A stretch of DNA of 64,000 bases from Bacteroidota bacterium. Lineage in GTDB: Bacteria; Bacteroidota; Ignavibacteria; Palsa-1295. Below are positions 55,679 to 64,000 of this stretch, in pieces. Location: positions 179,183 to 243,182 of the forward strand of contig JAJPIO010000004.1 of NCBI GenBank assembly GCA_021324735.1, given 5' to 3'. Position 1 is the first letter of the stretch. Each line of letters begins with the position of its first letter. The notes beneath the pieces were generated by a model. The model made no database searches and had not been told where the DNA came from. It saw nothing but the letters and a program-made list of their open reading frames with translations. A program made the translations under genes and the position numbers.

Positions 55679-56433
55679 GACGCTTTGATGGAAAAGTTGC
55701 GATCATTACAGGTGGTGCCGCTGGCATTGGTCGCAGTACAGCTCTTGCATTTGCTCGCGAGGGCGCAAGCGTCGGTATTCTTGACGTCCTTGACAAAGAA
55801 GGTGTGGAAACGGCTGCGTTGCTAAAAGCTGGTGGCGCTGAGGTGAAATTCCTGCATTGCAATGTCGCAGATGCACAAAATGTAAAAAGTGCCATCGATG
55901 AGATCGTCTCAACATTTGGCCGTTTGGATTATGCCTTTAATAATGCCGGTACGGAAGGCGTAAGCGCTCCTACTGCAGATTTTACAGAAGAGAATTGGGA
56001 CCGCGTCATTGATATTAATTTAAAAGGCGTATGGCTTTCGATGAAATACGAAATTCCCTATATGCTGAAGCAAGGCGGAGGTTCTATTGTAAACAACTCT
56101 TCGGTGGCAGGCCTGGTCGGTTTCGCAGCTGGCGCTATCTATACTGCAAGCAAGCATGGAATGATCGGCTTGACCAAAGCCGCATCGTTGGATTATATCC
56201 GAAAAAATATTCGAATAAATGCTGTGTGCCCTGGCATTATTCACACAGCAATGATCGACCGTTATACGCACGGCTCGAAAGAATTGGAAAAACAATTGAT
56301 CGTCGGTGAACCCATCGGTCGCATGGGCAAGCCGGAAGAAATCGCAGACGCTGTTTTATGGCTCTGTTCGGACGCAGCGTCCTTTGTGACTGGAATCGCA
56401 TTACCCGTCGATGGTGGATGGGTAGCTATGTAA
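55675..56433 (+). CDS. Short-chain dehydrogenase/reductase (glucose 1-dehydrogenase-like)
   Basis: This 252-residue classical SDR has the NAD(P) motif [12 protein letters not shown], the NNAG strand (AFNNAGTEG), catalytic Ser in NNSSVAG and YTASKHG supplying Tyr and Lys. Asp after the second strand (ILDV) suggests NAD(H). The C-terminal [13 protein letters not shown] is typical. The substrate is unknown. The gene overlaps the small His/Cys gene by 4 bp and ends 5 bp before the acyl-CoA synthetase/GNAT gene. Confidence 0.93.
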   Translation: MRRFDGKVAIITGGAAGIGRSTALAFAREGASVGILDVLDKEGVETAALLKAGGAEVKFLHCNVADAQNVKSAIDEIVSTFGRLDYAFNNAGTEGVSAPTADFTEENWDRVIDINLKGVWLSMKYEIPYMLKQGGGSIVNNSSVAGLVGFAAGAIYTASKHGMIGLTKAASLDYIRKNIRINAVCPGIIHTAMIDRYTHGSKELEKQLIVGEPIGRMGKPEEIADAVLWLCSDAASFVTGIALPVDGGWVAM

Positions 56434-56438
56434 GAACT

Positions 56439-59270
56439 ATGACAAACGCAACTTTAAACTCCGTGAGCGAGGACTCGCTCGATAGCATTTCACACACAAC
56501 ACCCCTTGTCGATGAACCTTCCGCTCAGGATCCTATCCTACTCGAGCGTGGCAAACATCCGTTAGAAGTATTCTTTCGACCGCAAACCGTCGCTGTCATT
56601 GGTGCCAGTGAACGGGAATCCAGCCCGGGTCGTACGATCTTCGAAAACCTGGCTCAGGAAAATTTCGGAGGCACCCTCTATGCGGTAAATCCGACACATA
56701 AGCAAGTATTTGGCTTCGATGCCTACTCTTCGATCACAGAAGTACCTGCGACCGTAGAACTCGCCATCATCGTCACTCCAGCGAAAACGGTGCCGGGGAT
56801 CATCAGCGAATGCATAGCGGCCGGAGTTAAGGGAGCCGTTGTTATTTCAGCAGGCTTTCGGGAGCGGGGCGAAGAAGGGAAAGCGCTCGAGCAGGAGATC
56901 GCTAAGCGAATCAAGGGAACACAGCTTAGAGTCATTGGGCCGAACTGTTTGGGAGTAATGAATCCCGTTACAGGAATGAACGCCACCTTTGCGCGAAAGT
57001 TGGCACTGCCCGGTAGTGTCGGATTTATCAGCCAAAGCGGAGCTCTTTGTACTGCAATTCTTGATTGGAGCCTCGGAGAAGTTTTAGGATTTAGCTCTTT
57101 TATTTCCATCGGTTCCATGCTGGATGTCGGTTGGGGTGACCTTATCGACTACCTGGGCAGCGATCCCCATACAGAGTCGATCGTTATTTATATGGAGTCG
57201 ATCGGCGATGCCCGCAGCTTTTTATCGGCAGCTCGCGAGGTTGCGCTTCGTAAGCCGATCATCGTTATTAAAGCGGGACGCACGGAAGCAGCGGCGCAGG
57301 CCGCCGCCTCCCATACCGGAGCTATGACGGGAAGCGATGACGTACTCGATGCTGCGTTCAAACGCGTTGGGGTACTTCGGGTTAACTCTGTGAGCGACCT
57401 CTTCCACATGGCGGAGGTCCTCGCGAAGCAGCCACGCCCCAAAGGCAAACGTCTTGCGATCGTTACGAACGCAGGTGGTCCGGGTGTTCTGGCAGCGGAC
57501 GCCCTAATGGCGGGTGATGGCGAACTTGCAAAGCTCTCCCAGCCTACCATGGATAAATTGAATGAGCTTCTACCGCCACATTGGAGCCATGGTAACCCGA
57601 TCGATGTACTTGCGGACGCAACCGAAGAGACTTACGAGCGTGCTCTTGAGCTTGCTGTTCGCGATCCCAATACGGACGGTGTTCTGGCGATCACCGCTCC
57701 CCTTGTTGCTGCTCGACCGCTTACCATGGCCAAGAGTATTGCAAAGTACGCGAAGCTTGGCAAGCCCGTAGTTGCCGCCTTTATGGGTGGCAGCGAAGTA
57801 CACGACGCCGACGCACTTATGAGTCGCGGCGGAGTGCCAACGTTCGACTTTCCGGATCAGGCGGCGCGTATTTTCAACTATATGTGGAGATACAGCTATA
57901 ATCTGCGTTCCCTCTATGAAACACCTTCCGATGTCCGAGTGGACCACTTATCTAATGATACCATCGGTAATGATAAGAGTGTTGCCGTATCGATCATTGA
58001 AAAGGCGCGAAAAACGAACCGTACGCTCCTCAATGAGTTTGAATCAAAACAATTATTAGCGGCCTATGGAATTCCGGTTGCGCAAACGATCGTAACCAAA
58101 TCTCCGGAAGAGGCCATTACTGCAGCAAAGCAGATCGGGTATCCGGTTGTCGCAAAGCTTGTTTCGAAGACTATCACTCATAAATCGGACGTGGGCGGTG
58201 TGCAGCTCGACCTACGCTCCCCCGATGACGTTCGGCGAGCGTTCAATGAGATCAAAGAACGAGTACTTGTAGGTTTTAGCCCTGCTGATTTTGAAGGTGT
58301 TTCTATCCAGCCGATGATCCTTCGCGATGGATACGAACTTATTCTTGGCAGCAGTATCGACCCACAATTTGGTCCGGTACTTCTCTTCGGAGCCGGCGGA
58401 GTATTTGTAGAAGTGTTCAAAGATCGAGTACTGGGATTACCGCCACTTAATACGACGCTTGCACGCCGTATGATGGAGCAAACCCGTATTTGGAAGGCAC
58501 TCGAAGGCGCCCGCGGTCGAAAAGGCGTCGATCGGGCAGCACTCGAAAAACTGCTCGTCGCATTTAGCCAGTTGGTCATTGAGCATCCTTCTATTAAGGA
58601 AATCGATATTAACCCGTTGCATGCTTCTGCAGAGGGACTCATCGCTCTGGATGCTCGAGTCGTGCTTCATCCTGTCACGGTTGAAGACTCAGAACTGCCA
58701 AAGCCGGCGATCAGGCCATATCCTACGCAATATGTGGAAGGCTGGAAATTGACCGACGGCGAAGAGGTGGTCATCCGACCGATACGCCCTGAAGACGAGC
58801 CGGCTATGGTCCGATTCCATCACACGCTAAGTGAGCGAAGCGTATACTACCGCTATGTACAACCGATCGAGCTAAGCCAGCGAACGGCACATGAGCGTCT
58901 TACGCGAATTTGCTTTATTGATTACGATCGTGAGATCGCCCTTGTGGCAGAAACGCAAACCTCGTCAGGACTAAAAGACATTCTGGGAGTCGGACGACTG
59001 CGCCATGTACGCCCAACATCTCAAGGTACTGCGTCCAGCGAAGCAGTATGCGCGGTCATTGTTAGCGATGCCTATCAAAATCAAGGGTTAGGCACAGAAC
59101 TCTTGCGCAGGCTCCTTGATATTGCTAAAAAAGAAGGCATTCGAAAAATCCATGCACAGATGCTACCTGAGAATGAGGAGATCATTTCCATTGCGCTGAA
59201 GCAAGGATTCCACGTCGTGGAGCGCACAGAAAAAGATATCGTGCGAGCGGAATTGGATCTCGAGCTCTAA
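56439..59270 (+). CDS. NDP-forming acyl-CoA synthetase fused to a GNAT acetyltransferase
   Basis: The 943-residue fusion begins with a CoA-binding domain ([15 protein letters not shown]), then succinyl-CoA-ligase-like flavodoxin domains with [11 protein letters not shown] and the phospho-His292 in [11 protein letters not shown]. An ATP-grasp domain follows (residues ~535-760: [39 protein letters not shown]). It ends in a GNAT domain (~790-935: [27 protein letters not shown]). The layout is that of ADP-forming acetyl-CoA synthetase/Pat proteins, which either make acetyl-CoA and ATP or, when catalytically degenerate, acetylate protein lysines. Here the His is kept, so both activities are possible. 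The start is ATG 56439. It closes the ppsA operon. Confidence 0.92.
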   Translation: MTNATLNSVSEDSLDSISHTTPLVDEPSAQDPILLERGKHPLEVFFRPQTVAVIGASERESSPGRTIFENLAQENFGGTLYAVNPTHKQVFGFDAYSSITEVPATVELAIIVTPAKTVPGIISECIAAGVKGAVVISAGFRERGEEGKALEQEIAKRIKGTQLRVIGPNCLGVMNPVTGMNATFARKLALPGSVGFISQSGALCTAILDWSLGEVLGFSSFISIGSMLDVGWGDLIDYLGSDPHTESIVIYMESIGDARSFLSAAREVALRKPIIVIKAGRTEAAAQAAASHTGAMTGSDDVLDAAFKRVGVLRVNSVSDLFHMAEVLAKQPRPKGKRLAIVTNAGGPGVLAADALMAGDGELAKLSQPTMDKLNELLPPHWSHGNPIDVLADATEETYERALELAVRDPNTDGVLAITAPLVAARPLTMAKSIAKYAKLGKPVVAAFMGGSEVHDADALMSRGGVPTFDFPDQAARIFNYMWRYSYNLRSLYETPSDVRVDHLSNDTIGNDKSVAVSIIEKARKTNRTLLNEFESKQLLAAYGIPVAQTIVTKSPEEAITAAKQIGYPVVAKLVSKTITHKSDVGGVQLDLRSPDDVRRAFNEIKERVLVGFSPADFEGVSIQPMILRDGYELILGSSIDPQFGPVLLFGAGGVFVEVFKDRVLGLPPLNTTLARRMMEQTRIWKALEGARGRKGVDRAALEKLLVAFSQLVIEHPSIKEIDINPLHASAEGLIALDARVVLHPVTVEDSELPKPAIRPYPTQYVEGWKLTDGEEVVIRPIRPEDEPAMVRFHHTLSERSVYYRYVQPIELSQRTAHERLTRICFIDYDREIALVAETQTSSGLKDILGVGRLRHVRPTSQGTASSEAVCAVIVSDAYQNQGLGTELLRRLLDIAKKEGIRKIHAQMLPENEEIISIALKQGFHVVERTEKDIVRAELDLEL

Positions 59271-59293
59271 ACCGAATTATAGCTCCGAAAATA

Positions 59294-59321
59294 AACTCCG
59301 CCAATTTGGCGGAGTTTTTTT
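59294..59321 (+). terminator. Rho-independent terminator of the ppsA operon
   Basis: A 9-bp stem AACTCCGCC/GGCGGAGTT (59294-59302, 59308-59316) with loop AATTT is followed by a run of T. It lies 24 bp after the stop codon of the acyl-CoA synthetase/GNAT gene. Confidence 0.92.
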
Positions 59322-59385
59322 ATTGCAAAATTGGAATTTCTTCTGCTCACTTCTCTTCGGGGAGGTTTACCTTGCACTGTACCTT

Positions 59386-59407
59386 GGAGCAAGCTAAAGC
59401 ATGCTCC
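59386..59407. repeat. Dispersed hairpin repeat, family B (copy 2)
   Basis: Arms GGAGCA and TGCTCC surround an inner GC-TAAA-GC, followed by ACATCC. It differs from the copy at 18750 by a paired G-C to A-T change in the stem. It lies just downstream of the minus-strand DUF4159 gene. Confidence 0.75.
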
Positions 59408-59429
59408 ACATCCTAAACGCTCTACAACC

Positions 59430-60164
59430 TCAATGTTCGAGTGCCCACACAACTATGTTCGTTCCGATCCGCAATCCTTCTAATCGCTTCTCTTCCGGAT
59501 CACCATGGACCTCGGGGTCGTCCCAACCATCACTGGGATTGGTTTGATAGGTGTAAAAGACGCAGAGCCTGCCATTCGAGAATAGACCAAAACCTTGCGG
59601 AGGTTTACCATCATGCTCGTGAATCTTGGGAAGACCATGTGGAAAATCAAAATGGCAATGATAAATACCATGAGAGAATGGAAGCTCTTGTAGATCCTGC
59701 TCGGGAAATACTTTTTTTAACTCCCGGCGAATGGAAGTATCGAGACCATAGTCATCATCAACATAGAGAAATCCACCGGCATCACAGTAGGCTCGCAGCC
59801 GTTTTGCCTCGGTTTCCGAAAAACTGACATTACCATGCCCCGTCATAAAAAGGAATGGATAATTAAAAATGTCATCGGATGCAAGGTCAACCCACGTGTA
59901 CTCCGGTGCGACATCGATATTCGTATTTTGGCGAACGAACCGGAGCAGATTCGGCTCTTCTGAGGGGCCATTATACCAGTCGCTCCCGCCAGCATATTTT
60001 AAGCGGGCAATGCGAAATTGCGAACCAGTTTTGTTTATCGTCGTTGGAAAGCCGGGAGCCGAGGAGCCAACCTCGCTCGGCTGAGCAAAAACGTCAACCG
60101 ACAGCCCTGTAATAAACAGTGCCGTAATGGCAATTAATACGAATTTGGAAAATCGAGCGACCAT
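59430..60164 (-). CDS. Exported DUF4159-domain protein
   Basis: The 244-residue protein has a signal peptide (MVARFSKFVLIAITALFITG, ending near VFAQ) and a DUF4159 domain. The domain has FRIARLKYAGGSDWYNGPSE and PNLLRFVRQNTNI, then FLFMTGHGNVSFSETEAKRL and FLYVDDDYG. The fold is related to class I glutamine amidotransferase-like domains; the function is unknown. ATG 60164 is chosen because the signal peptide starts there; the frame is open to 60224. Its start codon abuts that of the divergent YfhO-family gene. Confidence 0.87.
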   Translation of the reverse strand: MVARFSKFVLIAITALFITGLSVDVFAQPSEVGSSAPGFPTTINKTGSQFRIARLKYAGGSDWYNGPSEEPNLLRFVRQNTNIDVAPEYTWVDLASDDIFNYPFLFMTGHGNVSFSETEAKRLRAYCDAGGFLYVDDDYGLDTSIRRELKKVFPEQDLQELPFSHGIYHCHFDFPHGLPKIHEHDGKPPQGFGLFSNGRLCVFYTYQTNPSDGWDDPEVHGDPEEKRLEGLRIGTNIVVWALEH

Positions 60165-62544
60165 GACCACAGAGGCTAACCCCGAGTGGAGCGTGGATAG
60201 TGCCATAGTCGAGCCTGACCGCATTGCTAATTATGAAGATTTCATTGGAAAACTAACTACTCGCCTTAGTACCGGATGGGCGGCGGCATTCTATGTGGCC
60301 TTTGGAATTCTAATCTATTGGCCAGTTCTTATTGGTAAGCGGTTCTTCTGGGAAGATTTCTTTATTCAAGAATACCCAATTCGAGAGTTTTGCTTTTACA
60401 TGGTGCGCTTCCAGCACCAATTGCCTTTCTGGAATCCCTACTCGTGGGCGTGGTCGCCGTTGCTTTCGGATGCTCAAGCTGGCTTTTGGTATCCAGGCAA
60501 CCTTATGGGAATCGCAGTGACGTGGTTACTCAGCCCTCACTCGATGCATCTTCCTGTGATCGTACCGGAAGTTTTCACTTTGCTTCATTTGCCGTTAGCA
60601 GCACTTGGTGTTTTTGTTTTGCTCAAAAACGAATTCCGTATTTCGCCATTGGCTGCTTTAGTAGCAGGGCTTACATGGGGTTTCGGGGTTCGAATGGTCG
60701 CCGAGCAAAATCACTCGATGCAGATCATTCAGCTTGCGCTGTTGCCGTGGGAGACGCTTCTTCTCATGCGATCCTGGCGCTCCTGGAGGCACGCGATCTG
60801 GCTCGGGTTAGTGTTCGGAATAAGCTTCCTCGCCGGCCAACCCCAGACGTTTCTTTATGTGGCGATCTTTTTATCGTCGTTTACGCTGGCCGAAGTATTA
60901 CGACGTCGTAACACGGGCCACAGTGTATCGCAACCAGCAGTGAATCTAACTCTTGCGATGGTAATAGCACTTGGCATTGCTTGCATTCAGCTTTTACCGA
61001 GCATGGAGTTGGTTGGTTTATCAGCTCGAAAGCATATGGATTTCGGGGAGGCCTCGACAGGCGGTCTTCACCTTGGCCATATCATAAATATGTTTGTCCC
61101 GAAGTATTACGGAGAATACCCCGGCTTCAATATTCCGTTCAGCGATATAGTAAACGACCATTTCTGGTATTGGGAAGCAACGTTTTATTGGGGCGCCTTA
61201 TCTGAAATTCTTGCGCTCTTAGCTATCGTGAGGCGATGGCGAACACGCAACAGGTTAGAGCCAGTATCCCAATTCCTTACGTTCTTCTTAGTATTTTCGG
61301 TATTGGCTCTTGCGTATGGGATGGGTAAGAACCTATATTTTCAATGGCCATTCTGGCGCTATCTCCCGTTTTTCGATTCGATTCGCGCTCCGAATCGGAT
61401 GGTCTGGTTTGTCTGGTTTTTAGGTTCGATCATGACCGGTATCGGATTAAACGATCTGCTACATTTTCCGGACCTACTTACGAAACATAAGAAATTTTTT
61501 CTTTGGACTGGCGCCTTGTTCGTTCTTGCAAATGTACTTGCTATCACTGGAGTAATAGATTACCTTTTTAAGCCACACATTTTGCGACACGGACTTCTAA
61601 CCTTTCTTCTTCCCTCGCTTGTAATTAGCTTATGTGTATTCTATTATCTCTTTCTGGGCACTAAGAATAAAATTGCTCGTCAACGGATTTTTTTATTCGG
61701 CGCACTTCTCATTTGCATAGACCTCTATTACAATGATTTTACCTGGCATCGTAATACTGTAAATCGTGAGAATATTGTAGCTGAAGATTCAAGCAGTACG
61801 ATCGTGCAACAATTCAGGCAACTGCATGCAGATCGCTCAAAGTTGCTTCTGTTGTATAAAGGAGAGACTCGCGGCCAGAAGGCTAATCTCGGCATGTTCA
61901 TACGGCTACCGATCGAATATGCGAATAATGACACCGACCTAAGTGACATCAATCCCTTACGCCTTTCTCCTTGTATCCCTTCTATAAAGGATAGTAATAA
62001 GCGAATGGCGCTAATGGGTGTTTCAACCGCTCGAGCTGCAGGTACTTCAAAAGAATACTCGAATGCACTCCCCTTCTTGATGCTTTACCATGATTGGCGA
62101 GTAGCCCATGATAAAGAAGCAGAAACGATTCTGAATGACTCAATTTTTGATTTTCGTAAGACGGTCATTCTCGAGGAGAAACCCCAACTTGCCCATGGCC
62201 AAGCAAATAGTAACGACTCAACTCAGTTGCTTGCTTATTCTGAAAATTACCTTAAAGCGCATGTTAGCTCGGCCCAACCTTCGATCCTCTTAGTCAACGA
62301 CCTTTACTATCCCGCATGGGAAGCAACCGTGGATGGAAAAGAGGTAAAGATCCTTAAGGCATTTGAAAGCTTACGAGCAATCCCTCTTCCTCCGGGAAGT
62401 CACCTCGTAGAAATGCGCTATGACGATGCGGCATTCAATACGGGCTGGAAGATCACTCTTGGAACGCTTGTGCTTTCTATCCTCACACTTATTGTGACAA
62501 GAAAGCAGAAAGGCCCCGATTTCTCGGAGCCCCTCCGGGTCTAA
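60163..62544 (+). CDS. YfhO-family polytopic membrane protein
   Basis: The protein is about 793 residues with roughly 12-13 membrane segments in the first 500 residues and a soluble C-terminal domain ending in one more segment. It resembles the YfhO/GT-C family, which in Firmicutes modifies lipoteichoic acid. The first loop has FFWEDFFIQEYPIREF (acidic DxE-type motif), and the C-terminal NDLYYPAWEATVDGKEVKI and LPPGSHLVEMRY are characteristic. Probably a lipid-linked-sugar glycosyltransferase (inference). The start is uncertain: ATG 60163, ATG 60127 or a later GTG are all in frame. Confidence 0.85.
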   Translation: MTTEANPEWSVDSAIVEPDRIANYEDFIGKLTTRLSTGWAAAFYVAFGILIYWPVLIGKRFFWEDFFIQEYPIREFCFYMVRFQHQLPFWNPYSWAWSPLLSDAQAGFWYPGNLMGIAVTWLLSPHSMHLPVIVPEVFTLLHLPLAALGVFVLLKNEFRISPLAALVAGLTWGFGVRMVAEQNHSMQIIQLALLPWETLLLMRSWRSWRHAIWLGLVFGISFLAGQPQTFLYVAIFLSSFTLAEVLRRRNTGHSVSQPAVNLTLAMVIALGIACIQLLPSMELVGLSARKHMDFGEASTGGLHLGHIINMFVPKYYGEYPGFNIPFSDIVNDHFWYWEATFYWGALSEILALLAIVRRWRTRNRLEPVSQFLTFFLVFSVLALAYGMGKNLYFQWPFWRYLPFFDSIRAPNRMVWFVWFLGSIMTGIGLNDLLHFPDLLTKHKKFFLWTGALFVLANVLAITGVIDYLFKPHILRHGLLTFLLPSLVISLCVFYYLFLGTKNKIARQRIFLFGALLICIDLYYNDFTWHRNTVNRENIVAEDSSSTIVQQFRQLHADRSKLLLLYKGETRGQKANLGMFIRLPIEYANNDTDLSDINPLRLSPCIPSIKDSNKRMALMGVSTARAAGTSKEYSNALPFLMLYHDWRVAHDKEAETILNDSIFDFRKTVILEEKPQLAHGQANSNDSTQLLAYSENYLKAHVSSAQPSILLVNDLYYPAWEATVDGKEVKILKAFESLRAIPLPPGSHLVEMRYDDAAFNTGWKITLGTLVLSILTLIVTRKQKGPDFSEPLRV

Positions 62545-62557
62545 AGTAAGGTGAGAT

Positions 62558-62577
62558 GGAGCACTCAAAGATGCTCC
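62558..62577. repeat. Dispersed hairpin repeat, family B (diverged copy)
   Basis: Arms GGAGCA and TGCTCC are the same as at 59386 but enclose CTCAAAGA. It lies 14 bp after the YfhO-family stop and could stabilise or end that transcript. Confidence 0.5.
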
Positions 62578-62635
62578 GCTTACTTATAGATACTCGCGGA
62601 TTGATCCGCGGTTCCGAAATCTAAACCAACTCCCC

Positions 62636-63013
62636 TTAGTAATTTGTGCCGTGAAAGAATGGGAGTGCTTTAAGGGCTGCTAAAACAAATGAACTGGCCA
62701 TAGTAGCCACCAATTGTGATGTCGCAAATCTTCCTAACTTGATAGATTTAACGATCGACTGATGGTAGGCTTGCGCATATAATCCCAAATTGATCGCAAG
62801 TGCAAAAGCTGCGATCGATTCATACGAATTTATCGGCAGATGGAATATCCATATTCCAAGTGCAATTCCTGCAGCAATGCCCAAAATACTGGCAACGCCT
62901 CCAACCAGATTTCGAGGAAGGGTCGAAAATTCTTCGTTGAAAGCAGTTCGAACAGCCGTTGAACTTACAGCTCCATCGTCACCAGTTGTTTTTTCACCTG
63001 GGAGATATGCCAT
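62636..63013 (-). CDS. Hypothetical membrane protein downstream of sdhB
   Basis: The 125-residue protein has a polar N-terminus and hydrophobic segments at about residues 38-58, 63-82 and 100-118. I do not recognise a family. From ATG 63013 it overlaps the end of sdhB by 49 bp in a different frame. A later non-ATG start is possible, so the overlap may be smaller. Same-strand overlap suggests co-translation with sdhB. Nothing shows that it is an Sdh anchor subunit, since no conserved haem histidines are seen. Confidence 0.55.
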   Translation of the reverse strand: MAYLPGEKTTGDDGAVSSTAVRTAFNEEFSTLPRNLVGGVASILGIAAGIALGIWIFHLPINSYESIAAFALAINLGLYAQAYHQSIVKSIKLGRFATSQLVATMASSFVLAALKALPFFHGTNY

Positions 63014-63672
63014 GTAATATTGATCTCTTTAGGACACGCTTCGACGCAATTGAAGATGGTGTGACAGCGCCAAACACCGTCCTGTGAATCCATTGCAGCC
63101 ATATGATCTTCCGGTGCCTCATCGCGCGAATCGAACGCGAAGCGGAAACCACGAAGAATGGCTGCGGGTCCAAGGTAATTCTCGTTGGACCACAACGACG
63201 GACAGCTTGTCGTGCAGCATGCACACATGATGCACTTCGTCGGCTCCATTAGCAGCTCCGCATCTTCCGGCGACTGCAACCGCTCCATTTGCGGCGGCGG
63301 CTCGTGTGTAATGAGATACGGCTTGATCATCTCGTACTTACGGAAGAAGTCGGATTGATCGACCGTAAGGTCCTTGATGATCGGTAGGAACGGCAATGGC
63401 TCGATGACGATCGGCTTGCTCGTATTGATATCCTTCAAAAGGACCGCACACGCCAAACCATTTTTTCCATTGATACGAACTCCATCTGAGCCGCACATGC
63501 CGTGCGCGCAGGAGCGGCGGAACGTCAACGTGCCGTCAATCTTCCATTTAATTTCATGGAGAGCATCGAGGACGCGGAACGTCGGGTCGAGATCAGTTAA
63601 GGTATAATCCTTGAAGTATGGCTTTGCATCTTTCTCAGGATTGTAACGCTGAATGCGGAAGGTTGCAGTCAT
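62965..63672 (-). CDS. sdhB: Succinate dehydrogenase/fumarate reductase iron-sulfur subunit
   Basis: The 235-residue subunit carries electrons from the flavoprotein to quinone. The N-terminal [2Fe-2S] domain has RSCAHGMCGSDG followed by a further Cys in GLACAV. The C-terminal ferredoxin domain has CIMCACCTTSCP ([4Fe-4S]) and CHTIFNCVEACP ([3Fe-4S]/[4Fe-4S] ligands). ATG 63672 gives the typical ATFRIQRYNPEKD start; the frame is open to 63723 across a dispersed repeat. sdhA is not found in the 328 bp that remain upstream, so gene order differs from a tight sdhAB pair or has a large gap. Confidence 0.93.
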   Translation of the reverse strand: MTATFRIQRYNPEKDAKPYFKDYTLTDLDPTFRVLDALHEIKWKIDGTLTFRRSCAHGMCGSDGVRINGKNGLACAVLLKDINTSKPIVIEPLPFLPIIKDLTVDQSDFFRKYEMIKPYLITHEPPPQMERLQSPEDAELLMEPTKCIMCACCTTSCPSLWSNENYLGPAAILRGFRFAFDSRDEAPEDHMAAMDSQDGVWRCHTIFNCVEACPKEINITWHISQVKKQLVTMEL

Positions 63673-63718
63673 GCAGGTATAACATCGATCGTTCTCCGAA
63701 AGTCCCGGATTCCGGTCT

Positions 63719-63760
63719 GTCATCCTGAGCTCTTATTCGTGCATGTCATCCTGAGCGAAG
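63719..63760. repeat. GTCATCCTGAGC repeat, two copies
   Basis: GTCATCCTGAGC occurs at 63719-63730 and, as GTCATCCTGAGCGAAG, at 63745-63760. These are the inverse of the CTCAGGATGAC elements at 38026-38086. They lie in the upstream region of sdhB. Confidence 0.75.
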
Positions 63761-63816
63761 TTTGAAGCGACTCCTTAATTAATAATTACGAATTAAGAAT
63801 TAATAGTTATTGGTGT

Positions 63817-63840
63817 ACTGGCGATCTCCGGATCGCCAGT
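63817..63840 (+). terminator. Strong hairpin in the 3' end region of the window
   Basis: A perfect 10-bp stem (ACTGGCGATC, loop TCCG, GATCGCCAGT) is followed on the plus strand by TGCGTTTTTG. It looks like a terminator, but no plus-strand gene ends nearby. The rest of 63673-64000 contains repeats and no gene that I can support. Confidence 0.45.
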
Positions 63841-64000
63841 TGCGTTTTTGCGCCCAACTCCTACCTCTTACTTTTTACTTCTTACCTGGCCTTAAAAGTC
63901 CCATCGCATAGTACACTACAACAGGACTCGATCAATTTCCAACGAACGACGGCCACCTGTGGGGAGCCCCGGGGTGGTGGGCCGGTGCATTACGGTCTCC

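Overview
The window is chromosomal DNA from a bacterium. Two very large secreted proteins (5706-9323 and 29859-33992) end in type IX secretion (T9SS)-like sorting domains, which points to the Bacteroidota/Chlorobiota (FCB) superphylum. Choice-of-anchor-like, IgGFc-binding-like and sortilin-like repeats, intermediate GC content and few clear Shine-Dalgarno sites would fit a Kapabacteria/Ignavibacteria-like lineage, but that finer placement is inference. Oxygen-dependent HemF and succinate dehydrogenase/fumarate reductase SdhB suggest respiratory, at least facultatively aerobic, metabolism.

Layout. 0-9.3 kb, minus strand: M48 peptidase, truA, lysA, serS, an RmlD-like reductase and a 1205-residue Asp-box-repeat T9SS cargo. 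9.5-13.5 kb: asd, a TGA-interrupted four-helix-bundle gene, an MFS permease and a CcsA/HemX-like membrane protein. 13.5-18.7 kb: a compact haem block hemA-hemC-hemD-hemE-hemF. 18.7-26.5 kb: two tRNA-Leu genes (GAG and CAG) bracketing a DinB-like protein, a CBM9-like exported protein, leuS and ddl, followed by a long CDF transporter. 26.5-35.6 kb: PASTA protein, a membrane protein plus metallophosphoesterase pair, a DUF559-RNase HI fusion bracketed by inverted repeats, a 1377-residue T9SS cargo and an LD-carboxypeptidase.

35.2-40.1 kb is an accessory island rich in palindromic repeats: a beta-class methyltransferase with a PD-(D/E)XK nuclease, a DUF262-like remnant, an unrecognised RecA-like NTPase with a degenerate Walker A and in-frame palindromic repeats, and a 48-bp x 7 hairpin array. 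icd follows. 41.6-59.3 kb resembles a stress/dormancy island: a baeRF-family release-factor homologue, small proteins, cupin, two tandem-Usp proteins, Hsp20, an ABC exporter whose permease has an in-frame TGA, L,D-transpeptidase, P-type ATPase, PEP synthase, a small His/Cys protein, an SDR and a giant acyl-CoA synthetase/GNAT protein. 59.4-63.7 kb: DUF4159 and YfhO-family genes with abutting divergent start codons, a small membrane protein and sdhB.

The most unusual signals are: the DUF559 cassette with mirrored hairpins fused to rnhA; hairpin repeats with compensatory changes between copies, arrayed beside and related in style to repeats inside a gene; in-frame TGA codons in two otherwise intact genes; and the stress island.
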